A stretch of DNA of 64,000 nucleotides from G025836975 sp049646585 (GCA_049646585.1 JBARWC010000217.1:1-64000), one strand, 5' to 3'; positions 42,935 to 52,430 are shown, counted from the first letter of the stretch. Translations and numbers: made by a program. Notes: a model not told the origin generated them from the sequence alone.

Positions 42935-43624
42935 CTAGATCACGGGCAAAAGCTGCATCGAACCGGGCTCGGTTCGCCACAGATCGCCGGTTTCAAGATC
43001 GAACCACCAGCCGTGCAGGGCCAGCGTGCCCTGGTCGACGCGCTCTTTGATCCAGGGATAGCTGAGCAGGTTGTGCAGCGAGCCGGTCACCGCGGCGCGC
43101 TCGGCCAGGCCCGGGTTTTCCTTGAGCAATTCCAGAGAGACCTTCTGGCGTTCTTCAGGATTGTCGGCGTTCAGGTAGAGTTCGGTGGCGTTCATGGCCA
43201 TCGACACCCATTCACCAACGAATTCGCGGTCGGGCGGCTGGCCGCCCGCCGTCGCCAGCATGGCCTTGATGCCACCGCACTGCGCATGCCCCAACACGAT
43301 GATGTGGTCCACCTTCAGGTCGCGCACCGCGTATTCGATCGCCGCGCCCGTTCCGTGCAGGCCGGAGCCCTGTTGATAAGGCGGAACCAGATTGGCCACA
43401 TTGCGCACGGTGAACAATTCGCCGGGCTGTGCGGACAGCAGCACACCTGTGTCCACCCGGGAATCGCTGCATGCGATGATCAGTGTGGCGGGCGCCTGCC
43501 CCTTGGTGGACAGCGCATGCATCAGCTCGGGCGAATGCTTGTAGTATTCGCTGCGGAAACGCAGCACGGCCGCCTCGAAATGCGAAATATCCCTTAGATG
43601 ATTCTGACAGCACTCGGCGGACAT
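42935..43624 (-). CDS. can: Beta-class carbonic anhydrase
   Basis: A 229-residue beta-carbonic anhydrase. Zinc ligands are Cys52 (in ACSDSR with Asp54, Arg56), His113 and Cys116 (GHAQCGG). It interconverts CO2 and bicarbonate in the cytoplasm. ATG 43624 is chosen because a GGAACGAG precedes it; ATG 43639 adds five residues with no ribosome site. A gamma-type protein of the PaaY group is at 11431. Confidence 0.93.
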   Translation of the reverse strand: MSAECCQNHLRDISHFEAAVLRFRSEYYKHSPELMHALSTKGQAPATLIIACSDSRVDTGVLLSAQPGELFTVRNVANLVPPYQQGSGLHGTGAAIEYAVRDLKVDHIIVLGHAQCGGIKAMLATAGGQPPDREFVGEWVSMAMNATELYLNADNPEERQKVSLELLKENPGLAERAAVTGSLHNLLSYPWIKERVDQGTLALHGWWFDLETGDLWRTEPGSMQLLPVI

Positions 43625-43741
43625 GGCGTCTCGTTCCATAAAAATTGGTAACAAATTCCAGCGGCAAATTATATCGTCATACGAGTTTGCCGCAAACGCT
43701 TTTCGTGGCTACGCAAGGCGCGGCGCCACGAGGGCCGGGCC

Positions 43742-44614
43742 TTAGCGGGCCAACAGCCAGATCGCCACCACGGCGCCCAGGGCAATGCGATACCAGGCGA
43801 AAGGCCGGTAGGTGCGCTTCGAAACGAAACGCAGCACCGCCCTCACGACAACCAGCGCGCTTACGAAGGCAGCCAGGAAGCCCACGGCGATGGCGGTCAA
43901 TTGAGTATCGTCCAACGCCCCGCTGTTGCGGTACAAGTCGTAGACCGTGGCCGCCAGCATGGTGGGCATGGCAAGAAAGAAGGAGAACTCGGTGGCGGTC
44001 TTGCGCTGGATTCCGGCCATCATGCCGCTGATGATGGTGGCCCCCGAACGCGATGTCCCGGGCACCATGGCCAGGCACTGCGCAAACCCCACCACCAGCG
44101 CCTGCTTCCAGCTGATTTCTTCCAGCGCGTGGGCGGTGGCGTGCTGCGAGGATACGCTGTCGTCGGTTCCCGCCGCCTGCGTCGTATCGCCATGCTTGGC
44201 GTACTGAGGCTTGCGCTCCACCCACAGCATGATCAGGCCGCCGATCACCAGGGTGAACACAAATACCGCCGGGCTATGGAACAGCGCCTTGATCTGCTTG
44301 ATCATCAACGCGCCTATGACCGCCGCCGGCAGGAAAGCGATGATCAGATTGCGCAGGAACATGACTTCGCGCCGCTCTCCGGCCAGCGTCCCGCGTATCA
44401 ATTGCCACAGGCGCGCCCGGAATATCCACATCACGGCCAGGATGGAGCCGAACTGGATGACGACCTCGAACACCTTGTCGTTGCCGGATGAGAAATTGAT
44501 CCAATCGCCTATCAGCAACAGATGGGCCGTACTGGAAACGGGGATGAATTCGGTAAAACCTTCAATCAGGCCCAAAAACAGGGCCTTGAGCATGAACCAC
44601 AAGTTATCAGTCAT
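43742..44614 (-). CDS. uppP: Undecaprenyl-diphosphatase
   Basis: A 290-residue BacA/UppP membrane enzyme. The active-site segments are EGFTEFIPVSSTAHL (Glu18 and Glu22) and PGTSRSGATI. It recycles the lipid carrier for peptidoglycan and other polymers. The start overlaps the end of the TerC-CBS gene by 4 bases (ATGA), so the two are translated together. Confidence 0.95.
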   Translation of the reverse strand: MTDNLWFMLKALFLGLIEGFTEFIPVSSTAHLLLIGDWINFSSGNDKVFEVVIQFGSILAVMWIFRARLWQLIRGTLAGERREVMFLRNLIIAFLPAAVIGALMIKQIKALFHSPAVFVFTLVIGGLIMLWVERKPQYAKHGDTTQAAGTDDSVSSQHATAHALEEISWKQALVVGFAQCLAMVPGTSRSGATIISGMMAGIQRKTATEFSFFLAMPTMLAATVYDLYRNSGALDDTQLTAIAVGFLAAFVSALVVVRAVLRFVSKRTYRPFAWYRIALGAVVAIWLLAR

Positions 44615-46179
44615 ATAGTCTCGTTGTCGATGTCGTCGGTCTGATGATACAACCGCTCGACCTGCACCGTCGCAATGCGGCGTCCATCCAGGCGCAGCAC
44701 CGTAAACCTGAAAGTGGCGTGTTCCTGCCGGAGCTCGCAGCTATCGCCCGCCTGCGGCAGATGGCCGAAGCGTTCAAGCAGATAGCCCGCCAGTGTTGAA
44801 TACCCTTCTTCCTCGTCGACCAGTCCATCGGTATTGAGCAACAGCTCCAGATGGTGCAGGTCGGCGGCGCCGTCCGCGCGCCAGCGATCCTCGCCGTCGG
44901 CCACGATGTCCGGTGTCTCGTCCTCGTCCGGAAACTCGCCCGCGATGGCTTCGAACACATCGATAGGTGTCACAACGCCCTCTATGGCGCCGAACTCGTC
45001 GGTCACCAGCACCAACTGGCCGCGCGAGCGCTTCAGCGTATCCATCAGGCGCAGCACGCCTATCGATTCATGCACGATGATGGGATCGCGCAGGCGCGAC
45101 AGGCGCACGGTACCGTGAGTGATCAGATCGGCGATCATTTCCTTGGCCCGCCCTATGCCTATCACTTCGTCCAGCGAACCCCGGCACACAGGGAAGAAGC
45201 TGTGCGGCGTCTTGACGATCTGCTCGCGCATGGCATCGGCGTCGTCGTCCAGGTCTATCCAGGAAACATCGTTGCGCGGGGTCATGATGGAATGAATGCT
45301 GCGGTCGGCCAGCGTCAGCACGCCGCTGACCATGTAGCGCTCTTCGTCGCCGAATACCTGCACAGGCGCTTCAACCTGGGCTTGTTCGTGGCCCGCCATG
45401 GGCCGCTTGCCCAGCATGCGCAGCACGCCTTCGGCGGTCCGCTCGCGCAGCGGCCGGCGCGAGTCGAGCTTGCGCAGATTGCGGCGCGCAAGCTGGTTGA
45501 GCACCTCGATCAGGACCGAGAAGGTGATGGCCGCATACAGATAGCCTTTGGGCACCGGAAAGCCGAAGCCTTCGGCCAGCAAAGAGAAGCCTATGGTCAG
45601 CAAGAAGCCCAGGCACAGGATGACGACCGTGGGGTGCGCGTTCACGAAGCGGGTCAACGGCTTGGAGGCCACCAGCATCAGACCGATGGCGATCACCACC
45701 GCCATCATCATGATGGCCAGGTGGTCGACCATGCCCACCGCCGTGATGACGGCGTCTATCGAAAACACCGCGTCCAGGATGACGATTTGGGTCACGATGA
45801 CCCAGAAGCTGGCGTGCATGCGCGAGCCCGAGGCATGCGCGTTGCGGCCCTCCACCCTTTCGTGCAGCTCCAGCGTTCCCTTGAAAAGCAGGAATAGGCC
45901 ACCCATGATCAGGATCAGATCGCGCCAGGAAAAGGCCAGCGGACCCAGCGAGAACAGGGGCGCGGTCAGCTTGATCAGCCATGACATGACCGACAGCAGC
46001 AGCAGCCGCATCAGCAAGGCCAGCGACAGACCCACCACGCGCGCGCGATCGCGCAGCGACGGCGGCAATTTCTCGACCAGGATGGCGATGAAGATCAGAT
46101 TGTCTATGCCCAGGACAATCTCGAGAATGACGAGGGTTAGCAGACCGACCCATGCGGAAGGGTCCAGCATCCACTCCAT
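44611..46179 (-). CDS. TerC-CBS-CorC/HlyC membrane protein
   Basis: A 522-residue protein with a TerC domain (about residues 10-235, 7 helices; NLIFIAILVEKLP, and SIDAVITA acidic site), two CBS domains (about 285-405) and a CorC_HlyC domain (about 425-515). This matches the YegH/YoaE type. TerC domains are linked to metal (manganese) handling. The gene is translationally coupled to uppP. Function is inferred from family. Confidence 0.88.
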   Translation of the reverse strand: MEWMLDPSAWVGLLTLVILEIVLGIDNLIFIAILVEKLPPSLRDRARVVGLSLALLMRLLLLSVMSWLIKLTAPLFSLGPLAFSWRDLILIMGGLFLLFKGTLELHERVEGRNAHASGSRMHASFWVIVTQIVILDAVFSIDAVITAVGMVDHLAIMMMAVVIAIGLMLVASKPLTRFVNAHPTVVILCLGFLLTIGFSLLAEGFGFPVPKGYLYAAITFSVLIEVLNQLARRNLRKLDSRRPLRERTAEGVLRMLGKRPMAGHEQAQVEAPVQVFGDEERYMVSGVLTLADRSIHSIMTPRNDVSWIDLDDDADAMREQIVKTPHSFFPVCRGSLDEVIGIGRAKEMIADLITHGTVRLSRLRDPIIVHESIGVLRLMDTLKRSRGQLVLVTDEFGAIEGVVTPIDVFEAIAGEFPDEDETPDIVADGEDRWRADGAADLHHLELLLNTDGLVDEEEGYSTLAGYLLERFGHLPQAGDSCELRQEHATFRFTVLRLDGRRIATVQVERLYHQTDDIDNETI

Positions 46180-46204
46180 CAGGCGGCTCCGTTATGGGCG
46201 ATGA

Positions 46205-46996
46205 TCAATCCCGCAGGTAGCCCAGCATTTGCGGGAAGAGCTTGGGCGTCGCGGCCACCACATTGCCACTTTTCATCCAGCCTTGCTCGCCCTCGAAATC
46301 GGCGATCAGGCCACCGGCCTCGAGTATGAGCAAGCCGCCCGCGGCCACGTCCCAGGGCTTGAGGTTCAAGCCGCAAAAGCCGTCCAGCCGGCCGGTGGCC
46401 ACATAAGCCAGGTCGAGCACCGTGGAGCCCAGGCGACGAGCCGCGGCGCAATCGGACAACATGCCCGCAAAGCGCGTGCCCGAGACCGGGGCTGAAGCCG
46501 AACCCGGCACGTGAGCCCCCAGCAGGGCATCGTGATAGCGGGTCTGGCCCGACACACGGACGCGCCTGTCGTTCAGGAAGGCGCCGCCGCCGCGACTGGC
46601 CGTAAACAGTTCGTTGCGCGCAGGATCGTAGACCACGGCCTGGGTGACCTGGCCGCGCTGGGCCAGCGCGATCGAAACGGCGTAGATGGGCAGGCCGTGG
46701 ATGAAGTTGGTGGTGCCGTCCAGGGGGTCGATGATCCACTGGAACTCTGGCGGTTCGTCGCCGGCCTGCCCCGCGGCCGGGTGCGCGCCGGACTCTTCGC
46801 CCAGGAAGCCGTGGTCCGGGTAAGCGGTGCGCAACACGTCGATGATGGCCTCTTCAGCGGCGTGATCGACTTCCGTGACATAATCTTTAGGCCCCTTGCG
46901 TGCCACTTGCAGGCGTTCCAGGTCGAGGCTGGCACGATTGATGATGGTGCCGGCACGGCGCGCCGCCTTGATGGCGGTATTGAGCATCGGGTGCAT
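46205..46996 (-). CDS. suhB: Inositol monophosphatase family protein
   Basis: A 263-residue SuhB/IMPase-fold protein with metal-binding GEES, DPLDGTTNFIHG and PWDVAAGG. It removes phosphate from myo-inositol-1-phosphate and also acts as a ribosomal RNA transcription factor in E. coli. ATG 46996 agrees with E. coli length. It lies divergent to trmJ with 107 bases between starts; suhB and trmJ are also neighbours in E. coli. Confidence 0.93.
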   Translation of the reverse strand: MHPMLNTAIKAARRAGTIINRASLDLERLQVARKGPKDYVTEVDHAAEEAIIDVLRTAYPDHGFLGEESGAHPAAGQAGDEPPEFQWIIDPLDGTTNFIHGLPIYAVSIALAQRGQVTQAVVYDPARNELFTASRGGGAFLNDRRVRVSGQTRYHDALLGAHVPGSASAPVSGTRFAGMLSDCAAARRLGSTVLDLAYVATGRLDGFCGLNLKPWDVAAGGLLILEAGGLIADFEGEQGWMKSGNVVAATPKLFPQMLGYLRD

Positions 46997-47103
46997 AAAA
47001 TTCCGTAATTGAACAAGAAATGTCGAAGCCGGCCATTGCCAAATCAGGCCGTCCGCACAAAGCGCGGCGGGCGGGCATCGACACGATAAACCATCTATTT
47101 TAA

Positions 47104-47946
47104 ATGACTCAGACGCATTCCCACGAAACGCCGTCGTTTCCCTCTGAAACACAGACTTTGGCCGCAGACCCGGCCGGCACATTTTCCCGTGTCCGCTTCA
47201 TTATGGTCCACCCCAGCCATCCTGGAAACGTGGGTGCCGCGGCCCGTGCCATCAAAACCATGGGCTTCCACGACCTGTGCCTGGTTGCGCCGCGCTTTCC
47301 CGACGTCCTGGACCTGCCCGAAGCGCAATCGCTGGCCAGCGGGGCCACCGACGTGCTGGCGGCCGTCCACATCTTTCCCACGCTCGAGGAAGCCCTGGCT
47401 CCCACGACCCTGGCCTTTGCCCTGACGGCGCGCGCGCGCGTACTGGGGCCACCGCCCTGCGACATCCGCGAAGCCGCCCTGGCCACCCGCGACCACCTGC
47501 GGGAAGCGACAGGGCTGGTGGCCATCGTGCTGGGCACCGAGCGCTCGGGGCTGACCAACGAAGACATCGCCCTGTGCCAGCGCGTCTGCCATATCCCGGC
47601 CAACCCCGAGTACAGCTCGCTGAATGTGGCCCAGGCCCTGCAACTGGCCGCCTGGGAGCTGCGCTACGCCCTGGCCGGAGCCGCCGGCCTGCCCCTGCTG
47701 CCGACCACCGAGGGCCAGCACGAGGCGGGCGCCCTGCCGGCGCCCAACGAAAAAGTGCAGGCTTTCATGGCCCACTGGGAACAGGCCGTGACCGAAGTGG
47801 GGTTCCTGGATCCCCAGCACCCCAAGAAGCTGATGCCGCGCATGCGCCACATGTTCGGGCGCAACGGCCTCAGTCATGACGAAGTCGACATGATGCGCGG
47901 CCTGTGCACCGCCATGATCAAGACGGCGGCCAAGGCCAAGCATTAA
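47104..47946 (+). CDS. trmJ: tRNA (cytidine/uridine-2'-O-)-methyltransferase TrmJ
   Basis: A 280-residue SPOUT methyltransferase with HPSHPGNVGAAARAIKTMG, LGTERSGL and ANPEYSSLNVAQA, the TrmJ signatures for Nm32 of tRNA. It is divergent to suhB and converges with the CoA-transferase beta gene, 7 bases away. Confidence 0.93.
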   Translation: MTQTHSHETPSFPSETQTLAADPAGTFSRVRFIMVHPSHPGNVGAAARAIKTMGFHDLCLVAPRFPDVLDLPEAQSLASGATDVLAAVHIFPTLEEALAPTTLAFALTARARVLGPPPCDIREAALATRDHLREATGLVAIVLGTERSGLTNEDIALCQRVCHIPANPEYSSLNVAQALQLAAWELRYALAGAAGLPLLPTTEGQHEAGALPAPNEKVQAFMAHWEQAVTEVGFLDPQHPKKLMPRMRHMFGRNGLSHDEVDMMRGLCTAMIKTAAKAKH

Positions 47947-47953
47947 ACCGGGC

Positions 47954-48595
47954 TCAGCCCGCCACCAGGGGCAGGCCGGCCAGGCGTGAAAGCTCGGCCA
48001 GCCCCAGGCCCGAGGCGTCGTCGACCAACACCACCTTGCCGTCCTTGTTCAGGTCGAAGACCGCCAGGTCGGTGTAAAGGCGGGTGACGCAGCCCACGCC
48101 GGTCAGCGGATAGGTGCAACGCTCGACCAGCTTGCTTTGCCCGTCGCGCGTCAGCAGCTCCATCAATACATAGACCGACTTGGCGCCTATGGCCAAGTCC
48201 ATGGCTCCGCCAACCGCCGGTATGGCGTCGGGTGCGCCGGTATGCCAGTTGGCCAGGTCGCCGAAGCGCGAAACCTGGAAGGCGCCCAGCACGCAGATAT
48301 CCAGATGGCCGCCGCGCATCATGCCGAAGGAGTCGGCATGATGGAAATAGGCGCCGCCCGGCAAAAGCGTGACGGGCTGCTTACCCGCATTGATGAGGTC
48401 GGGGTCTTCTTCGCCAGGCGCGGGCGCGGGGCCCATTCCGATCACGCCGTTCTCGCTGTGCAGCATGATCTCGCGATCCGCCGGCAGGTAGTTGGCCACT
48501 TTGGTCGGCAGGCCTATGCCCAGGTTCACCACGCTGCCCTCGGGGATGTCCCGCGCAACGCGTTCCGCCATTTGTTCACGATTCAATCGATTCAT
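47954..48595 (-). CDS. CoA-transferase subunit B (family I)
   Basis: A 213-residue beta subunit of a succinyl-CoA:3-ketoacid/3-oxoadipate CoA-transferase. The active-site Glu lies in LHSENGVIGMG. It forms a heterotetramer with the subunit A encoded 4 bases earlier (ATGA overlap). ATG 48595 is used. With the upstream Bug receptor it may import and activate a keto acid such as acetoacetate or 3-oxoadipate; no other beta-ketoadipate genes are present. Confidence 0.9.
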   Translation of the reverse strand: MNRLNREQMAERVARDIPEGSVVNLGIGLPTKVANYLPADREIMLHSENGVIGMGPAPAPGEEDPDLINAGKQPVTLLPGGAYFHHADSFGMMRGGHLDICVLGAFQVSRFGDLANWHTGAPDAIPAVGGAMDLAIGAKSVYVLMELLTRDGQSKLVERCTYPLTGVGCVTRLYTDLAVFDLNKDGKVVLVDDASGLGLAELSRLAGLPLVAG

Positions 48596-49263
48596 TCCGA
48601 TGCTCCCAGGGCAACCACGCGCTGCACGAACAGGCCCGGCGTGACAACGGCCTCGGGGTCCAGCGCCCCCAACTCCACGACCTCGGCCACCTGGGCCACG
48701 GCGATGCGAGATGCCGTAGCCATGATGGGCCCGAAGTTGCGCGCGGTCTTGCGGTACACCAGATTGCCCCAACGATCGGCGCGCAAGGCCTTGATAAGGG
48801 CGTAATCGGCGTGCAGCGGGTACTCAAGAATATAGTCGCGCCCGTTTATCTTGCGTTGCTCTTTGCCTTCGGCCAGGGGCGTACCCGCCCCGGTGGGCGT
48901 ATAGAAGCCGCCTATGCCGGCGCCCGCCGCGCGGATGCGCTCGGCCAGGTTGCCTTGCGGCACGAGTTCCAGTTCGATCTTGCCGGCGCGATACAGGGCG
49001 TCGAATACGTGGGAATCGGTCTGCCGGGGAAACGAGCAGACGATCTTCCTGACTCGTCCGGCGGCCAGCAAGGCGGCGAGGCCGGTGTCGCCATTACCCG
49101 CATTGTTATTGACAATGACCAGGTCCCTGGCCCCCTGATCGAGCAAGGCGTCGATCAGTTCCTTGGGCTGGCCCGCCAGGCCGAAACCTCCGACCATGAT
49201 GGAAGCCCCATCGGGAACGTCGGCCAGGGCCTGGCGAGCGCTATCGAAAATCTTGGAAATCAT
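48592..49263 (-). CDS. CoA-transferase subunit A (family I)
   Basis: A 223-residue alpha subunit with the CoA-binding loop SIMVGGFGLAGQPKEL. It pairs with subunit B, whose start overlaps its stop. It lies 84 bases after the Bug receptor gene and is presumably in its operon. The acid is unknown; family members include ScoA, PcaI and CatI. Confidence 0.9.
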   Translation of the reverse strand: MISKIFDSARQALADVPDGASIMVGGFGLAGQPKELIDALLDQGARDLVIVNNNAGNGDTGLAALLAAGRVRKIVCSFPRQTDSHVFDALYRAGKIELELVPQGNLAERIRAAGAGIGGFYTPTGAGTPLAEGKEQRKINGRDYILEYPLHADYALIKALRADRWGNLVYRKTARNFGPIMATASRIAVAQVAEVVELGALDPEAVVTPGLFVQRVVALGASE

Positions 49264-49347
49264 GCCTTTTCCTGCTTGTGTATGCGACTATGAAAGGCGG
49301 ATGGCCGGCCCGCATAGCGGCCGGCCATCCTGGATTGCAACCGCAGC

Positions 49348-50337
49348 TTAGTCGACGGTGGCGCCGGAAGCCTTGACCACCTTGGCCCAGCTATTGACTT
49401 CGGATTTGATGAAGTCGCCGAATTCGGCGGGCGTGGTCTTGGCCGGGACGGCACCCAGGTCGGCCAGGCGCTTTTGCACGTCAGGCTTGGCCAGGCCGGC
49501 CAATATGGCGGCATTCAGCTTCTTGACCACATCGTCGGGCGTACCCTTGGGCGCGATCACGCCGAACCAGGAAGACACGTCGAAATTCGGATAGCCGGAT
49601 TCCTGCATGGTGGGCAGGTCGGGCGCGGTCTTGGAGCGATCGGCCGTCGTCACCGCCAAGGCCCGCAGCTTGCCCGCTTCCACGTGTGGCCAGGCCGAGG
49701 GCATATTGTCGAACATGTACTGCACTTGTCCGCCGATCAGGTCGGTCATGGCCGGCGAGCTGCCTTTGTAGGGAATGTGGGTAACGTCGATGTCGGCGAC
49801 TTGCTTGAACAATTCGCCCGCCATGTGGATGGACGTACCGCTGCCCGAGGATGCGAAATTGAGCTTGCCCGGATTGGCCTTGGCGTAGTCGACCAATTCC
49901 TTGACGGTCTTGACCGGTACCTTGGGGTTCACCACCAATACGTTGGGCACGCGCACGGCCAGCGCGACAGGCGCGAAATCCTTGACCAGGTCGAAACGCA
50001 GGTTCTTGTACAAGGTCTGGTTGATGGCGCTGGTGACGGCGACCATGTAAATGGTGTAGCCGTCGGGATCGGCGCGCGAAACCATTTCCGTGGCGATGTT
50101 GCTGCCCGCGCCGGGACGGTTTTCGACAACCACGGGCTGCCCCAGCGCGTCGCCGATCTCTTTGCCCACGATACGCGCGACCACGTCGGTGGTGCCGCCG
50201 GCCGAGAAGCCCACGACCATGCGGATGGCGTGATCAGGGTAGGCCGCCGAGGCGACGCCCGCATAGCCCAAGGAACCGGCGACCAGCAAGCTTGCGGCCA
50301 GCGCTTTGACGCCAGCGGGTTTGATGTGAGTTAGCAC
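49348..50337 (-). CDS. Bug family (TctC) periplasmic receptor
   Basis: A 329-residue receptor with a signal peptide (about residues 1-32) and mature start AYPDHAIRMVVGFSAGGTTD typical of the Bug type, with GYTIYM and NFASSGSG ligand loops. No TctAB genes are adjacent. It heads a CoA-transferase operon and is divergent from an IclR regulator, so the signal and the substrate are probably the same acid. Confidence 0.92.
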   Translation of the reverse strand: MLTHIKPAGVKALAASLLVAGSLGYAGVASAAYPDHAIRMVVGFSAGGTTDVVARIVGKEIGDALGQPVVVENRPGAGSNIATEMVSRADPDGYTIYMVAVTSAINQTLYKNLRFDLVKDFAPVALAVRVPNVLVVNPKVPVKTVKELVDYAKANPGKLNFASSGSGTSIHMAGELFKQVADIDVTHIPYKGSSPAMTDLIGGQVQYMFDNMPSAWPHVEAGKLRALAVTTADRSKTAPDLPTMQESGYPNFDVSSWFGVIAPKGTPDDVVKKLNAAILAGLAKPDVQKRLADLGAVPAKTTPAEFGDFIKSEVNSWAKVVKASGATVD

Positions 50338-50357
50338 GTAGTATCCTCCAGTGTTGG

Positions 50358-50374
50358 TGTCCGCCTAACGGACA
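50358..50374. promoter_or_regulatory. 6-5-6 inverted repeat in the IclR divergent region
   Basis: TGTCCG and CGGACA flank CCTAA, between the Bug gene and the IclR gene. It is a possible IclR operator for the Bug operon. A TATAAT hexamer at 50379-50384 is close by. Confidence 0.45.
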
Positions 50375-50438
50375 GTTCTATAATCGGTTTTAAATTTTCG
50401 ATCACATCTTTATTTTTTTAAACACACACGTACGCACC

Positions 50439-51206
50439 GTGGACATTTCTGATACCGACGCAAGCGGCTCCGGGCCCCGCACACTACGGCGCGGCCTGCA
50501 AATACTGCGCACACTCCAGGAAAACCCCGAGGCCGGCCTGAACGTCAGCACCCTGGCCCGCATCACGGGACTGCAACGGCCCACGGTCTACCGCCTGCTC
50601 GCGGCGCTCATCGAGGAAGGCTTCGTCAAAAATCTTGGCGGCACCAAGCGTTTTATTTCAAGCCAGCACACGGCCACCAATGTCGGCGATCAGGACCCGC
50701 GCATCGAGCTGGCCTTCCCGGTCATGCAGAAGCTGGCCGCCCAGACCGGCGATGCGGTTTTCCTGGTGGTCAGGGATGGAAATGAATCGGTCAGCCTGTG
50801 GCGGGAAATCGGCCCCTACCCCGTGCAGATCCTGGCGACCTTCGCCGGCAAGCGCCAGCCGTTGGGCGTGGGCTCGGGCGGAATGGCCTTGCTGGCCAAG
50901 CTGGACGACCACAGCGTCGAAGAAATCATTGCCCACAACAGCAACCAGATCGAACAGTACGGGGGCATGACGACCCGCGAAATGCGGCAACTGGTTCAGA
51001 ATACCCGCACGCGCGGCTACTCGGTGGTGGGCAACTATGCGGTGCGCGGCGCGTTGGGGGTGGGCTGTGCCCTGTGCGACGCCCAGGGCCACCCTTACCT
51101 GGCCATCAGCGTCACCGCCATCACGGAACGCATGCCGGCCACTCGTCAGCGCGAGATCGCGAGCCTGATACAGGACGGCCTCAAGACCATAGCTTGCAAG
51201 GTCTGA
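50439..51206 (+). CDS. IclR family regulator
   Basis: A 255-residue IclR regulator with N-terminal HTH (LNVSTLARITGLQRPTVYRLL, seen around residues 31-51) and a C-terminal ligand domain with the AVGVGC-like pocket. It starts at a GTG (50439) without an obvious ribosome site, so the start is uncertain. It is divergent from the Bug-CoA-transferase operon, in the setting of PcaR-type activators of keto-acid catabolism. Confidence 0.88.
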   Translation: MDISDTDASGSGPRTLRRGLQILRTLQENPEAGLNVSTLARITGLQRPTVYRLLAALIEEGFVKNLGGTKRFISSQHTATNVGDQDPRIELAFPVMQKLAAQTGDAVFLVVRDGNESVSLWREIGPYPVQILATFAGKRQPLGVGSGGMALLAKLDDHSVEEIIAHNSNQIEQYGGMTTREMRQLVQNTRTRGYSVVGNYAVRGALGVGCALCDAQGHPYLAISVTAITERMPATRQREIASLIQDGLKTIACKV

Positions 51207-51229
51207 CGCCTGGGCCGGCCGCCCGGAGC

Positions 51230-52063
51230 CTAGCTGACGGCCTGGACCGGATTGGCGCGGACCTCGGTGACGGGTATGGGCATTTTCAGGCCGGCCCTGG
51301 ACAGGACCTCCAATGCATTGCGATACAGATCGAAGCGCAAGTCCCAGTAGTTTCCGGCAGCGGCCCATACACGTATGGTGACGATGGTCGCGCTGTCACG
51401 GTAGCCGGTCACCAGCACCTGGGGCTTGGGTTCGGCCAGCACATGCTGATGGGATTCGACCAGTTGAATCAGTTCGCGCATGGCGATCTCGAGGTCGTCG
51501 CCGTAGCGCACCGATACCTCCACCTCGAGCCGGCGCGTCGCATTGCGGCTGTAGTTGATGATGGTGCTGCCCCAGACCATGCTGTTGGGCAGGGTCAGGT
51601 GTATGCCGTCGGCCTGGATCAGGTGAGTCAGGAACAGCCCAACCTCGGCGACCGTGCCATCGCCTTTTCCCACCACGGAAATCGCTTCGCCCGCCCGCAA
51701 GGGACGCAACGCCAGCAGCATGATGCCCGCGGCGATGTTTTGCAGCGTACCCTGCAGGGCAAGTCCGACGGCCAGGCCCGCCGCGCTCAGCATGGCAATG
51801 ACGCTGGCGGTTTGCACGCCGAAGCGCGCCAGCACGGCAATTACCACGAAAATACGTATGGCCCAGACCGTTACGGTGTAGACCATGGGGACGATGGTGG
51901 GATCGACCTTGGGCGACCTGGCTGCCAGCTTCCTGACGCTGCGGCCGGCCAGCGACGAGGCGGACCACCCGACCACCAACAGGATCAAGGTGACCAGCAG
52001 GTTCAGGGCCAAGTATTCCACGGACGGCATAAGGTCCGATACGTCCTTGAGTTGTTCCAGCAT
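51230..52063 (-). CDS. Small-conductance mechanosensitive channel (MscS)
   Basis: A 277-residue MscS protein with three membrane segments and the conserved pore helix AAGLAVGLALQGTLQNIAAG, followed by the beta-domain and C-terminal cage. It releases solutes on hypo-osmotic shock. It has a downstream partner on the opposite strand 23 bases away (IclR end) and no operon partner. Confidence 0.92.
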   Translation of the reverse strand: MLEQLKDVSDLMPSVEYLALNLLVTLILLVVGWSASSLAGRSVRKLAARSPKVDPTIVPMVYTVTVWAIRIFVVIAVLARFGVQTASVIAMLSAAGLAVGLALQGTLQNIAAGIMLLALRPLRAGEAISVVGKGDGTVAEVGLFLTHLIQADGIHLTLPNSMVWGSTIINYSRNATRRLEVEVSVRYGDDLEIAMRELIQLVESHQHVLAEPKPQVLVTGYRDSATIVTIRVWAAAGNYWDLRFDLYRNALEVLSRAGLKMPIPVTEVRANPVQAVS

Positions 52064-52228
52064 GAGGTAATTCCACGGTGCTTGAAGGGAAGGCCATCAT
52101 ACCCCGTGTTTTTATGCTGCGACACAGCGGCAAGTTATCCACTTCAACTGTGGACAAAACCAGGGAAAAGCCTTTGATTACCCGAATTTATCCAGGTTAA
52201 TCAATAGCTTGAACCGCAAGCGCGAAAA

Positions 52229-52264
52229 TCATCCACATGCCGCCCCCGAGCGGCATGTGGATGA
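52229..52264 (-). terminator. Hairpin after the 48-residue membrane gene
   Basis: A 15-base perfect stem with a 6-base loop (CCCCGA) begins 20 bases beyond the stop codon. On the minus strand it is followed by TTTTCG, so it may work as an intrinsic terminator with a short U-tail. The arms also contain near-matches to DnaA boxes. Confidence 0.55.
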
Positions 52265-52283
52265 GGAAAAGCCGCCGCCCGCG

Positions 52284-52430
52284 CTAGGGCGCGCGCCCGC
52301 TGATCAGGCGCACCAGCACCATGACGATTGCAACAACAATCAGTATATGGATGAAGCCGCCTATGGTGTATGAGGTCACCAACCCCAGCAGCCACAAGAT
52401 AATCAAAATTACCGCTATCGTATAGAGCAT
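52284..52430 (-). CDS. Lmo0937-type small membrane protein
   Basis: A 48-residue protein with two hydrophobic helices separated by TSYTIGGFIH and a C-terminal RLISGRAP. This matches the lmo0937/DUF5670 family of tiny stress-type membrane proteins common in soil bacteria. GAGG lies about 7 bases before ATG 52430. The gene is monocistronic and is followed by a hairpin; the role is not known. Confidence 0.83.
   Translation of the reverse strand: MLYTIAVILIILWLLGLVTSYTIGGFIHILIVVAIVMVLVRLISGRAP

Noticed and set aside
52135..52264. Chromosomal replication origin
   Set aside because: The boxes are imperfect, no AT-rich unwinding region is evident and no dnaA, dnaN or parAB gene is nearby.
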